Assembly (NCBI GenBank): GCA_025455085.1
Contig: JALONF010000022.1
Span: 1 to 14,686 of the forward strand
Origin: Ignavibacteriaceae bacterium
GTDB lineage: Bacteria; Bacteroidota; Ignavibacteria; Ignavibacteriales; Ignavibacteriaceae
DNA: 14,686 nt
Direction of reading: 5' to 3'
The position numbers and the translations under genes are program-made. The notes under the pieces were generated by a model. It was given only the letters and a program-made list of their open reading frames with translations. It did no database searches and was not told the DNA's origin. Positions 6,604 to 13,868 of the stretch are shown here, piece after piece. Position 1 is the stretch's first letter; the number at the start of each line of letters is the position of its first letter.

Positions 6604-7032
6604 TTGAGCGAGAAAGATTTCATCTTCAGTAAAAGTAAAGAACTATCCTTATCCGGATTAAAAAGTTTTCCAATAGATTTTATCAAAACAAAAAGTATCA
6701 GCGTAATAGAGGTTCCGGAAAAAGTGTTGGTTTTAGGAAAAGAGTTTTTCGGTTCTTACGAAGTTTCTTCAGCCGCCGGCGATTTTGTTCTTACATTTAA
6801 CAATCTATTTGAAGCAAAATATTTTGTATATGCCAGCCGGCAAAGAAAGAATAAGATTAAAATACCTGCTGAAAATAGCAGCATTAAAAAGTCTGTTGAA
6901 GAATATGAGCAATATCTGGATGAGTTGCTCCAGGAAATCAAAAAAGATTATCTGAAAAAATTTAATAATGGAAAAAATTTCACTTCTGTTTTAAATGAGA
7001 TCTTCAAAAAGCTTAATCTGACAAGACTATGA
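6604..7032 (+). CDS. Hypothetical protein with C-terminal helical segment, TTG start
   Basis: I do not recognise the family. The 142-residue product has an N-terminal half rich in beta-like alternation (SISVIEVPEKVLVLGKEFFG, then SSAAGDFVLTFNNLFEAKYF) and a charged helical tail (about 90-142, EEYEQYLDELLQEIKKDY) that could pack as a short coiled coil. No signal peptide or membrane segment. The frame has no internal ATG, so it must use a non-ATG start; TTG 6604, three bases after the preceding stop, is the best placed. The end overlaps the next gene by ATGA (7029-7032). Position between the nucleotide hydrolase and the RNA methyltransferase makes it a true operon member and not chance open frame. 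Confidence 0.75.
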   Translation: MSEKDFIFSKSKELSLSGLKSFPIDFIKTKSISVIEVPEKVLVLGKEFFGSYEVSSAAGDFVLTFNNLFEAKYFVYASRQRKNKIKIPAENSSIKKSVEEYEQYLDELLQEIKKDYLKKFNNGKNFTSVLNEIFKKLNLTRL

Positions 7033-8489
7033 GCGCATATTCAAATGTATCAGATAGAATTTACTCATACCTTACTTCTACCTTCGGCGAAGATGCTGCA
7101 AAAAACTACAGCGACTTTATAGATGAGAATCCTGCTAAATACATCCGGGTTAATGAAAGAAGAATAAAGCGGGAAACACTCGCGACGAGATTATTTAATA
7201 TTTACGGAATCAAAACTGAAGATATTCCATATCCATCAAACGCTCTTAAAGTAATTGATGGTTTTGACTTTGCTGGAAGTACTCTTGAAATAGCTTTCGG
7301 ATTTTATTATATGCAGGCATTAACTTCAATGCTTCCGCCACTAGTGCTAAATCCAACATCAACCGATTTAGTTCTGGATTTATGTTCTGCACCGGGCTCA
7401 AAAACGACTCAGTTAGCTGAGATGATGGACAACAAGGGAATCTTAATCGTTAATGAATTAGAAATAGACAGGATTAAGGCTTTAGTATTTAATCTTGATA
7501 AAATGAACTTCCTCAATTATGGTGTGCTTAATTCAAGAGGAGAAATTTTAAGCAAATACTACAATTCGTACTTTGATAAAATTCTCGTTGATGCACCTTG
7601 CAGCGGTCTTGGTATCATCCAGAAAAAGAATGAAGTGGGTAAGTGGTGGTCGATTGAACGTGTTAATAATTTAGTTGAAATTCAGAATAAGCTTTTAGTC
7701 TCAGCAATTAAGATGTTAAAAGTCGGCGGTGAACTAGTTTATTCAACCTGCTCGCTTACACCGGAAGAAAATGAACTAATAATTAGTAGAATTCTTGAAA
7801 AATATCCGGTTGATGTTGAAGCAGTTGATATTCCGGTAAAACATCATAAGGGATTGACAGAATATCTTGGAGTGCAGCTTGATTATAGATTAAACAAGGC
7901 TATCAGAATATTTCCATGGGAAGTTGACTCGGATGGATTCTTCCTCATCAAACTAAAAAAAACCGGTGAAACAAATGCAACCGAGCAAATTAAATGGAAG
8001 AAACATTTTGTGATGACCATGCACAATCACGATGACAATGTTTTTAAAGAAAAACTAAAAGCGCTGGCAGATGAATTTGGAATTGAAACAGAAGTCTTTT
8101 CAAATTATAAATTTATATTGAAGAGAAATGATGTTTATTTTACTTCTAAGGAATGGAGCGATGCCAATCTTGGTTTATTTCATAGAGTCGGCAGCAAATT
8201 CGGAATCATTGACAAAAATGGAAACATTGTCCTGCATTCATTTGCAGCACAAATTCTTCAGGACCACATCTCAAAAAACATTTATGATATTCAGAATCTT
8301 GATGAGCTCAGATTATATTTGATGGGAGCCTTGATTAATCATGTCCGGCTCCCTACAGGACAATATGTTGTTAGATTTAATGATTTTGTTCTAGGCACCG
8401 GTGTTGTAATCAAAGGTGGTTTGAAGAGTAGATACCCTCGTTCAAGCAGAACACAAACCATCCGCATTAAAGGTCAGAAAGTTCAATAG
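7029..8489 (+). CDS. RsmB/RsmF-like RNA 5-methylcytosine methyltransferase
   Basis: S-adenosylmethionine-dependent enzyme of the RsmB/NSUN class, expected to methylate C5 of a cytosine in rRNA or tRNA. After an N-terminal ferredoxin-like part (1-100; YIRVNERRIKRETL is the usual lead-in), the SAM site is VLDLCSAPGSKTTQLAEMM (115-133). Motif IV is DAPCSGLG with C191 and motif VI is STCSLTPEEN with C241, the two cysteines used for release and attack in m5C enzymes. The C-terminal part from ~320 is extra relative to RsmB; the final ~60 residues (GQYVVRFNDFVLGTG, GLKSRYPRSSRT) look like the PUA-like domain of RsmF/YebU. At 486 residues it fits the RsmF type better than RsmB. The target base cannot be assigned. 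Last gene of the operon; no convincing terminator follows. Confidence 0.9.
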   Translation: MSAYSNVSDRIYSYLTSTFGEDAAKNYSDFIDENPAKYIRVNERRIKRETLATRLFNIYGIKTEDIPYPSNALKVIDGFDFAGSTLEIAFGFYYMQALTSMLPPLVLNPTSTDLVLDLCSAPGSKTTQLAEMMDNKGILIVNELEIDRIKALVFNLDKMNFLNYGVLNSRGEILSKYYNSYFDKILVDAPCSGLGIIQKKNEVGKWWSIERVNNLVEIQNKLLVSAIKMLKVGGELVYSTCSLTPEENELIISRILEKYPVDVEAVDIPVKHHKGLTEYLGVQLDYRLNKAIRIFPWEVDSDGFFLIKLKKTGETNATEQIKWKKHFVMTMHNHDDNVFKEKLKALADEFGIETEVFSNYKFILKRNDVYFTSKEWSDANLGLFHRVGSKFGIIDKNGNIVLHSFAAQILQDHISKNIYDIQNLDELRLYLMGALINHVRLPTGQYVVRFNDFVLGTGVVIKGGLKSRYPRSSRTQTIRIKGQKVQ

Positions 8490-8544
8490 TTACAAGCTCA
8501 GTTACAGAGTAATTTTCGACTAAGAATAAATGTTCTTAATGTAC

Positions 8545-8949
8545 TCAGGCACTTAATGCAACAAGATGGCTTTGTCCTTCAAGCTGAACAATGCTTTTGT
8601 GATTCCTCAGTCCTTTAAGACAATCCATTCCCTCCAAAACGAAAAAAGCTTCTAATATGGCTTTCTTCCAATCCGAGTTTTTTATTATGAATGGTAATTC
8701 TCTCACAGGTTTTGGAGTTCCTTCAGATAGAGGAGTTATCTTTACTATTTTATCTCTGTCACCAATAGCCTGGTTCACAGAAACACTTATCAAATAGCTG
8801 TACAATGTTTTAGGAACACCATACGAACTGGTATGATCTCCGAAGAAAGTTACTGTTGCTAATGCCATGCTAACCACCATATGTTTTAATTTTTGAAATA
8901 ATTTACTTGAAGGAATCTGCAACCACAGATTCAGCTTCATCCCAACCAC
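8545..8949 (-). CDS. Hypothetical orphan protein
   Basis: No family recognised. The codons from about 8868 downwards look coding (KITPLSEGTPKPVRELPF, DWKKAILEAFFVLEGMDCLK), and the stop is 55 bases from the convergent methyltransferase stop. The longest frame uses GTG 8949; ATG 8940 (preceded by GGTTGGG) and ATG 8868 (preceded by GGTGG) are alternatives, giving 134, 131 or 107 residues. The first ~28 residues look less protein-like, so the 107-residue version starting MALATVTFFGDH is plausible. No signal peptide or transmembrane helix is convincing. It stands alone between two operons. It may be a small lineage-specific gene or a remnant. Confidence 0.5.
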   Translation of the reverse strand: MVGMKLNLWLQIPSSKLFQKLKHMVVSMALATVTFFGDHTSSYGVPKTLYSYLISVSVNQAIGDRDKIVKITPLSEGTPKPVRELPFIIKNSDWKKAILEAFFVLEGMDCLKGLRNHKSIVQLEGQSHLVALSA

Positions 8950-9007
8950 TGAATTTGTTTTTAATTATTGCAAGAATAATACCATCATAATTTTTTAACT
9001 TAATCAA
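8903..9007 (-). other. Possible 34-residue small ORF overlapping the orphan gene
   Basis: In another minus-strand frame, a TTG-initiated frame of 34 residues reads MIKLKNYDGIILAI...NKFSGWDEAESVVADSFK and stops at 8903. It looks more like protein than its surroundings, and it overlaps the uncertain N-terminus of the orphan gene. It could be a small protein ahead of a gene starting at 8868, or the N-terminal piece of a frameshifted gene. No ribosome site is seen. Confidence 0.25.
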
Positions 9008-9168
9008 GAATTATTGAGGGGTCATAAGATTCCTGCCGTCACTTTTCAAAGCTTGCGTCAATTGTGGTTTGAAGAACTGGTTATGTCATAATTGAGGATT
9101 GTAGAGCTTGGCTTAATTACTTTTAATGACTTTAGGACAAATTCACAAAATAGAACCAATTGTTTCAT
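8950..9168. other. Intergenic region without recognisable genes
   Basis: 219 AT-rich bases between the deacetylase stop and the longest possible start of the orphan gene. The only structure is a weak, all-A/T inverted repeat at 8964-8980 (ATTATT...AATAAT). TATTCTTG, one mismatch from TAnnTTTG, occurs on the minus strand near 8970-8980 and could serve the orphan gene. No terminator of the glycan operon is evident. Confidence 0.4.
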
Positions 9169-9990
9169 TTATTTCAATAAATCAATTCCTTCACTAATGG
9201 ATATTGTACTCACATTATTTAACAGTTCAGTGAGTTTAGAGAAGTTATTTTTCAATCCATAGTAATGCCTGAAATTTAAGAAAAAAGAAATATTTTCAAC
9301 TTTTGGCTGCTCGTAATCAAACTCCCAGGGATGAAAATAAAATAATATGGGTTCTTGTTTATTTTGAAGTGATGAGATAAAGAAGCGCAGCAGAAATCCA
9401 GGAAAGAATCTAAAATAAAATCCTCCTGCAAACGGTATATTTCCTAAAAAAGTTTTGTAAGTTGTAATTGGCCATTCCCATAAACCATTACTTAATTGAT
9501 AGGGCAATCTAGGATTATCAGGTATACCATACCGGTGATTGATAACAGGAAAGATACTCGAATCAATCTTAATTCCTTCTTCCTTCAGGATATCAAATGC
9601 CCAAAAACTTTTTTTTGTAATAGAAAAATATGGTGCGCGAAAAGTAACTATTCTTTTCCCGATCAAATCAGATAAGTAATTTATTGATCTCCTGAGATCG
9701 TCCCTGAACTCTTCTTTGGTTTGTTGATAAATAAATTTATGATCAAATCCATGCGAACCAATTTCGTGACCGGCTCGATATATCTGTTTTATTAAGTCGG
9801 GATGATTAGCAGCAACATCGCCAAGAATAAGAAAAGTGGCGGTGGATTTTTTTTGTTCAAGCAACTCTAAGATCTTGTTAGTAGTAAATTCAACTCGTCT
9901 TTGGTAATTGCTCCAGCTCGATGGATTATAATCCAGTGAGTGGAACCAGTCTTCCATATCAATTGTCAAAACGATTTGATTATTATTCAT
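9169..9990 (-). CDS. NodB-type polysaccharide deacetylase (DUF3473-like C-terminus)
   Basis: Predicted metal-dependent (CE4) N-deacetylase acting on an N-acetylated sugar or oligosaccharide. Numbering from ATG 9990 (273 residues), the motifs are TIDMEDWF (9-16, metal and base acids), H80 and H84 in GSHGFDH, FRAPYFS (117-123), DSSIFP (143-148) and FYFHPWEFD (about 226-234). The TxDxEDWF opening and HPWEFD end are the version seen in deacetylases of exosortase-linked exopolysaccharide clusters. No signal peptide, so it may act at the cytoplasmic face on a lipid- or nucleotide-linked sugar. ATG 9990 overlaps the previous stop as ATGA; the TTG at 9996 would give two more residues but is less likely. 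Last gene of the glycan operon. Confidence 0.9.
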   Translation of the reverse strand: MNNNQIVLTIDMEDWFHSLDYNPSSWSNYQRRVEFTTNKILELLEQKKSTATFLILGDVAANHPDLIKQIYRAGHEIGSHGFDHKFIYQQTKEEFRDDLRRSINYLSDLIGKRIVTFRAPYFSITKKSFWAFDILKEEGIKIDSSIFPVINHRYGIPDNPRLPYQLSNGLWEWPITTYKTFLGNIPFAGGFYFRFFPGFLLRFFISSLQNKQEPILFYFHPWEFDYEQPKVENISFFLNFRHYYGLKNNFSKLTELLNNVSTISISEGIDLLK

Positions 9991-11294
9991 AAACAAGTTC
10001 TGGCTTGATTTAATATTTGACTGGCAATATTTTTTCCATGAAGAATTGCGTCCTCCATATTCGAATACTCCCAGGCACCATATCTGCCAATTGACCAGAT
10101 TTTATTACTTCGAAGAAATGAGAATACTTTTTCTAACGATGATTCTCTCTTTTCATCGTAAATAACATAGCCGCAGTTCAATAATTTCCATTGAAATTCC
10201 AATTCCTTGATATCGTGATGCAGGATACCCATCGCTGTTAAAGCTGAGAGACTATTTTCCAGCATAGCCAAATTTTTAAAAACATCACCTCCAAACTCAA
10301 GTGTGAGTGAAAAAAGCCCGGTAGGACAATTCGCCGAATTTATATTTCCAGGAATTGTGATTCTGTAAAATGGGATACTTGAATCCGGCACATAAATCCA
10401 ATGCTCCTGCCTGCTGATTTTTCCTTTACCAAGGATATGAAGAAGTGTAGTAGAATTTTTTCTTAGTTGTTTTGCAACGATTGCAATCTCTTTAGGCAGA
10501 TTTTCAATTATTGTAATAAAAGTGTCAAGGGGCATCGTGTTAATCAGATATTTATACTCTATTTCAGTTTGATCGTTTAAGAGAGCTTTTCTTTTTTCCA
10601 AATTTATACGAATAAGACTAGAATTATAAGTAGGAGTAATTCTGAGCGACGACGATAACTTGCTTGCAACTGTTGATATGCCGCCATCTTGAGGATAATA
10701 AAAAATAGAATTCCTGCCGTAATCACCACTGACTATACCTAAGACACTAATTAGCATTTTAAACCTGGAAGGCTTAGGAACATAGTTACCCAGCCAGTCA
10801 GTGTTCAGTTGTGAAAGTGGAACTCCAAACAATTTTTCATTGTAAGGCCGTACAAATTTGTCCAAAAGGTAATCACCGTAAGCAGCCTGAGAATATTTTT
10901 CAAAGTTCTCAAACATCTGCTTCTTTATTCTAGGTCTGACTAAAGAAAAAAATGAACTCAAACGATCACCAATAGGTAAACCTGCCAGGTTATATTGAAC
11001 CGGGAATGGCACAAAAGAATTATTAATCCAGACAGAACATTTCCGTTTTTTTTCTAATAATTGAATCTTGATAGAATCCTGCAACCAGTCAATCACAGAA
11101 TTATTATTAGAATATAAAACGTGAATACCATTGTCAAGTTTGAATTCTTTATAATTTAAAGTCCCTGAAGTACCACCAGGTGAATCGGATTTTTCTATCA
11201 ATACATAATCAGAGCCAAGATTATGGGCAGTACTGAGTCCGCTTAAACCAGCGCCAATTATCAAATACCTGGTTTGCAATGAACCTTGATTCAT
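9987..11294 (-). CDS. FAD-dependent amine-oxidase / protoporphyrinogen-oxidase-like protein
   Basis: 435-residue flavoprotein with an N-terminal Rossmann motif YLIIGAGLSGLSTAHNL (10-26), an acidic residue at E34 for the ribose, and SPGGTSGT (38-45) for the flavin. The middle has FVPFPVQYNLAGL, KYSQAAYGDYLLDKFVRPYN and KLFGVPLSQLNTDW, a pattern shared with UDP-galactopyranose-mutase-like and COG1232 proteins of polysaccharide clusters. YYPQDGGISTVASKL (from about residue 200) and the C-terminal SIGRYGAWEYSNMEDAILHG (FAD-binding end) complete the fold. Its ATG overlaps the stop of the transferase gene (ATGA, 11294-11291) and its own stop overlaps the deacetylase start. It may oxidise or isomerise the sugar being built; true haem synthesis is unlikely in this setting. 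Family firm, reaction unknown. Confidence 0.82.
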   Translation of the reverse strand: MNQGSLQTRYLIIGAGLSGLSTAHNLGSDYVLIEKSDSPGGTSGTLNYKEFKLDNGIHVLYSNNNSVIDWLQDSIKIQLLEKKRKCSVWINNSFVPFPVQYNLAGLPIGDRLSSFFSLVRPRIKKQMFENFEKYSQAAYGDYLLDKFVRPYNEKLFGVPLSQLNTDWLGNYVPKPSRFKMLISVLGIVSGDYGRNSIFYYPQDGGISTVASKLSSSLRITPTYNSSLIRINLEKRKALLNDQTEIEYKYLINTMPLDTFITIIENLPKEIAIVAKQLRKNSTTLLHILGKGKISRQEHWIYVPDSSIPFYRITIPGNINSANCPTGLFSLTLEFGGDVFKNLAMLENSLSALTAMGILHHDIKELEFQWKLLNCGYVIYDEKRESSLEKVFSFLRSNKIWSIGRYGAWEYSNMEDAILHGKNIASQILNQARTCL

Positions 11295-12301
11295 TTTGGC
11301 ATTTCACGTGCAGGTAGAGAATTAAAATAATAGAAGCCAATTACTCCAAAAATCAAATCGAATAAGAGACAGATGCCTAAAGTAAAATAATGGTTTGATA
11401 TCAGGCTCAGTAAAACAGTAATTGAAGAATAAAAAGCGCATATAATAATAACTTTTTTATTTATCGCCGGAACAGTAAACCCGTTATGAAGCATTCTTAA
11501 TGCAAAGTGATCCGGACTTCCCTGATAGAACGGAATCCCTTTACTGGTTCTTTCAATGATTAAAAATATTAATTCGAAAAATGGTATTGATCCCAGCAAT
11601 AGTAAAAAGCCAGCTGTTACCATATTTATTTGAGAAGTCATTATAACTAAATAAGCATAAAAGCTTCCTAAAAGTAAACTTCCCGTTTCTCCTAAAAATA
11701 TTTTTGCCGGTGATTTATTTAAGAACCAGAAACCCAGTAAGCTAAAAGCTATTGCAAAGGATAATTCTGAAAGATGCAAAAGTCCTGCAATACCACTAAT
11801 GATCACTCCGGCTGAAAGAAAAATTACGGTGGCGATACCTGTAAGCAATCCATCCATAATATCAATTAGATTCCAGGAGTTCTGGGCAGTCAGTATTATT
11901 AGCAGATAAATGAATAGCATAAATGCTGAGGCATTTGTAAAGAAAATCAAAAAAGGTAAAGATGCGACAGCCTGAAGCAACAGCTTTTTGACAGGTGATA
12001 GCTTATATATATCGTCCATTAAACCGGCTGCCATCACGGATAAAAGAATTATTATGAAGAGTTCCGAATACTTGAATATTACAGCATTAATCAGTAAAAA
12101 AATAATTAAAGATAATCCAATTGCTACTCCACCCCCAAAGGCAATTGGTTTTTTATGACTTTCAACTATTGGATTGGGATGACTGAAAAAGTTTACTTTT
12201 TTAGCCAGAATTATTGTTAACCGGGTTAGAAGATAGCTGAGTGGCAGAACAAGTATAACCTGTAAGATTGCAATTATGTTCGGTACCAATATTGGTCGCA
12301 T
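11291..12301 (-). CDS. MraY/WecA-family polyprenyl-phosphate sugar-1-phosphate transferase
   Basis: Integral membrane enzyme that moves a sugar-1-phosphate from a UDP-sugar to undecaprenyl phosphate, starting a lipid-linked glycan. The 336 residues hold about ten hydrophobic helices. Family motifs in order: KKPIAFGGGVAIG (50-62), GLMDDIYKLSPVKK (93-106, with D96-D97), NSWNLIDIMDG (141-151), FLGETGS (202-208) and PDHFALRM (263-270). The fourth motif is normally FLGDxGS, whose Asp binds Mg; here it is Glu (codon GAA). The fifth resembles the HFALR variant and not the HxHH form of WecA. Specific sugar unknown. Starts at ATG 12301, 11 bases after the epimerase stop, with no clear ribosome site. 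Too divergent, and in the wrong context, to be cell-wall MraY. Confidence 0.88.
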   Translation of the reverse strand: MRPILVPNIIAILQVILVLPLSYLLTRLTIILAKKVNFFSHPNPIVESHKKPIAFGGGVAIGLSLIIFLLINAVIFKYSELFIIILLSVMAAGLMDDIYKLSPVKKLLLQAVASLPFLIFFTNASAFMLFIYLLIILTAQNSWNLIDIMDGLLTGIATVIFLSAGVIISGIAGLLHLSELSFAIAFSLLGFWFLNKSPAKIFLGETGSLLLGSFYAYLVIMTSQINMVTAGFLLLLGSIPFFELIFLIIERTSKGIPFYQGSPDHFALRMLHNGFTVPAINKKVIIICAFYSSITVLLSLISNHYFTLGICLLFDLIFGVIGFYYFNSLPAREMPK

Positions 12302-12312
12302 ATAAAAAATGA

Positions 12313-13296
12313 TTAATCAATTTTACTCAGATGACTTCCTTCATACTCAATTATTTCCACAAGAATTTCACTTATGTCTCTTTCTTTCCACTCCCGGACG
12401 TAGTTCCTTAACTTTTTTAATGATGGAGATCTATATTGAATATCAATATAATTATTCCCATAGACTTCGTTAATTGGCTTTGTCTTTATTTTAATTGGTT
12501 TGTCAATTAATCCAGTTATACTTTTAGCGAGTTCAAAGATGGATGTTACTTTTTCTGTTGTGGCAAGATTAAAAATCTGTCCGTACGATCTTTCATTCTG
12601 TATAATTTGCCAGAGCAGCTTTACCGCTGTTTTTACATCACTAAAAGTTCGGGTCTGCTTACCATCTCCGAAAATATGAATTTCTCCCTCTAATATGGCA
12701 GACCTTATAAAAGACGGCACAACCATGCCGGAATCACTTCGTTGGCGTATTCCAATCATATTGAATGGTCGGATTATAATATAGCTGAGATTCATTGTGC
12801 GGTGGAAATATTCGCATATCAACTCCCCCATCTTTTTTGAATAAACATACATTGATACGGGATGAAATCCCAAAGTATGTGTTTGATCTGACTCAGCGAA
12901 TTGTGCTTTCCTTTCTTTATCTGGAGAGTAAACCAGTGAAGTTGAAAAAAACACAAGGGGTATATTATTAAGCGAACAGTAGTATGCTATTTGTTTAAGT
13001 GAATTGATATTTGTTTCAATAGTTTCGAGCGGATAAGCTATTACATTTCTTACTCCTACATTGCACGCTAAATGGACTACACAGGAAGCGGAATTAATTA
13101 ATTCTTGAATCAGTTGATAATTTTTAACATCGCTGTTAACGAAACGATTCTGAGCAACTGCAATTGGAATGTTTTTTACTGAACCAGCGGAAAGATTATC
13201 CAGGACCAAATAATCGACATTGTCTTTATCAAATAAATCAACAAGGTGACTTCCAATAAAGCCCGCACCACCTGTAACTAGTATAGGTTTTTTCAT
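12313..13296 (-). CDS. NAD-dependent epimerase/dehydratase (extended SDR) for a nucleotide sugar
   Basis: First gene of the glycan operon, 327 residues. Rossmann motif ILVTGGAGFIGSHLVD (5-20), acidic D33 for NAD ribose, VVHLACNVGVRN (73-84), the catalytic S118-T-S region (FFSTSLVYS) and Y150-x3-K154 (YVYSK). IIRPFNMIGIRQRSDSGMVV and IHIFGDGKQTRTFSDV are the substrate-binding stretches typical of UDP-glucose 4-epimerase, UDP-glucuronate decarboxylase and related enzymes. These features define the superfamily but not the reaction. It likely supplies the nucleotide sugar used by the neighbouring phosphoglycosyl transferase. ATG 13296 has no strong ribosome site, and no clear -10 box is seen between it and the terminator. 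Confidence 0.88.
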   Translation of the reverse strand: MKKPILVTGGAGFIGSHLVDLFDKDNVDYLVLDNLSAGSVKNIPIAVAQNRFVNSDVKNYQLIQELINSASCVVHLACNVGVRNVIAYPLETIETNINSLKQIAYYCSLNNIPLVFFSTSLVYSPDKERKAQFAESDQTHTLGFHPVSMYVYSKKMGELICEYFHRTMNLSYIIIRPFNMIGIRQRSDSGMVVPSFIRSAILEGEIHIFGDGKQTRTFSDVKTAVKLLWQIIQNERSYGQIFNLATTEKVTSIFELAKSITGLIDKPIKIKTKPINEVYGNNYIDIQYRSPSLKKLRNYVREWKERDISEILVEIIEYEGSHLSKID

Positions 13297-13366
13297 TGAC
13301 TAACCTTGATATTTATCTTCAACACCTTTGCAATATAAGTAGCATTCATAAGTAAGTAAAATAATT

Positions 13367-13398
13367 AAAAAAAACCGCCCTGAAATATTTTAGGGCGG
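13367..13398 (-). terminator. Strong intrinsic terminator after the secreted-protein gene
   Basis: On the minus strand CCGCCCT (13398-13392) pairs perfectly with AGGGCGG (13381-13375); the stem can lengthen through A/T pairs into AAAATATTTC. It is followed by eight T (13374-13367). It lies about 40 bases past the stop at 13437 and separates the secreted-protein gene from the glycan operon. The opposite strand lacks a T tract, so it acts in one direction. Confidence 0.92.
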
Positions 13399-13436
13399 CT
13401 TAATCTTAAAAGAAATAAAATTTCTTAAGTCAAACT

Positions 13437-13868
13437 TTATTTAGCTAAAAGCATTTTCCTTGTTTGTTTGAACTGTGGTGTTTCAATTGTGTAGAAGTAG
13501 GCACCACTTGTTAACTGTGCAGCATCGAAATTAACAGAGTGCAAACCAGCTTCCTTAAATTCATTAACGATCAATGCTACTTCCTGACCGAGTAAATTGT
13601 AAACAGCTACTTTTACAATACCTGCTTCACCAATGCTGTAGTTAATAGTAGTTGAAGGATTAAATGGATTCGGATAATTTTGTTCTAGTGCATAAACAGC
13701 TGGAGCGATAATCTCAACCTCAACTTCATAACTGAAATTAAATTGACCATTAAAATCAATTTGTTTCAACCTATAAATATATTCTCCTTCAGAAAGCTTT
13801 GCATCATTAAATAAATAACTTCTCTGCTCGGTTGTAGTCATAATTAGTATCGGTTGTTCTTCTTTCAA
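13437..13868 (-). CDS. C-terminal part of a type IX secretion cargo protein (out of frame with its N-terminal part)
   Basis: This frame carries the continuation of the protein begun at 14631. TTTEQRSYLFNDAKL and YRLKQIDFNGQFNFSYEVEV are the last strands of the fibronectin-III-like linker usual in these cargo proteins. They lead into the type A sorting domain: LEQNYPNPFNPSTTINYSI, a central YNLLGQEVALIVN, and GAYFYTIETPQFKQTRKMLLAK. That domain directs export through the outer membrane by the type IX system and anchoring or release at the surface. The ATG at 13868 has no good ribosome site and would give a product with no signal peptide, so this is best read as the 3' half of one disrupted gene. 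Confidence 0.85.
   Translation of the reverse strand: MKEEQPILIMTTTEQRSYLFNDAKLSEGEYIYRLKQIDFNGQFNFSYEVEVEIIAPAVYALEQNYPNPFNPSTTINYSIGEAGIVKVAVYNLLGQEVALIVNEFKEAGLHSVNFDAAQLTSGAYFYTIETPQFKQTRKMLLAK

Noticed and set aside
5516..6941. Minus-strand open frames opposite bshA and the next two genes (5516-5725, 5890-6117, 6305-6499, 6756-6941)
   Set aside because: Antisense shadows of a continuous plus-strand operon.
8128..8322. + strand frame of 64 codons inside the methyltransferase gene
   Set aside because: Out-of-frame inside a gene whose own frame is well supported on both sides.
8495..8545. Possible terminator between the convergent genes (AAGAA...TTCTT)
   Set aside because: Only a 5-bp A/T-rich stem with no following T tract; too weak to call.
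8964..8980. Inverted repeat ATTATT-GCAAG-AATAAT as a terminator
   Set aside because: The stem is only A/T, with no G/C core and no adjoining T tract in a useful direction.
9987..11294. Flavin protein as haem-pathway protoporphyrinogen oxidase
   Set aside because: Only the general FAD fold supports it; no haem genes are nearby and the overlaps tie it to sugar genes.
13828..13857. 22-bp duplication as the cause of the cargo-gene frameshift
   Set aside because: Removing 22 bases does restore the frame, but leaves a linker even shorter than the family norm and the segments beside the 8-bp repeats do not match, so a deletion fits better.
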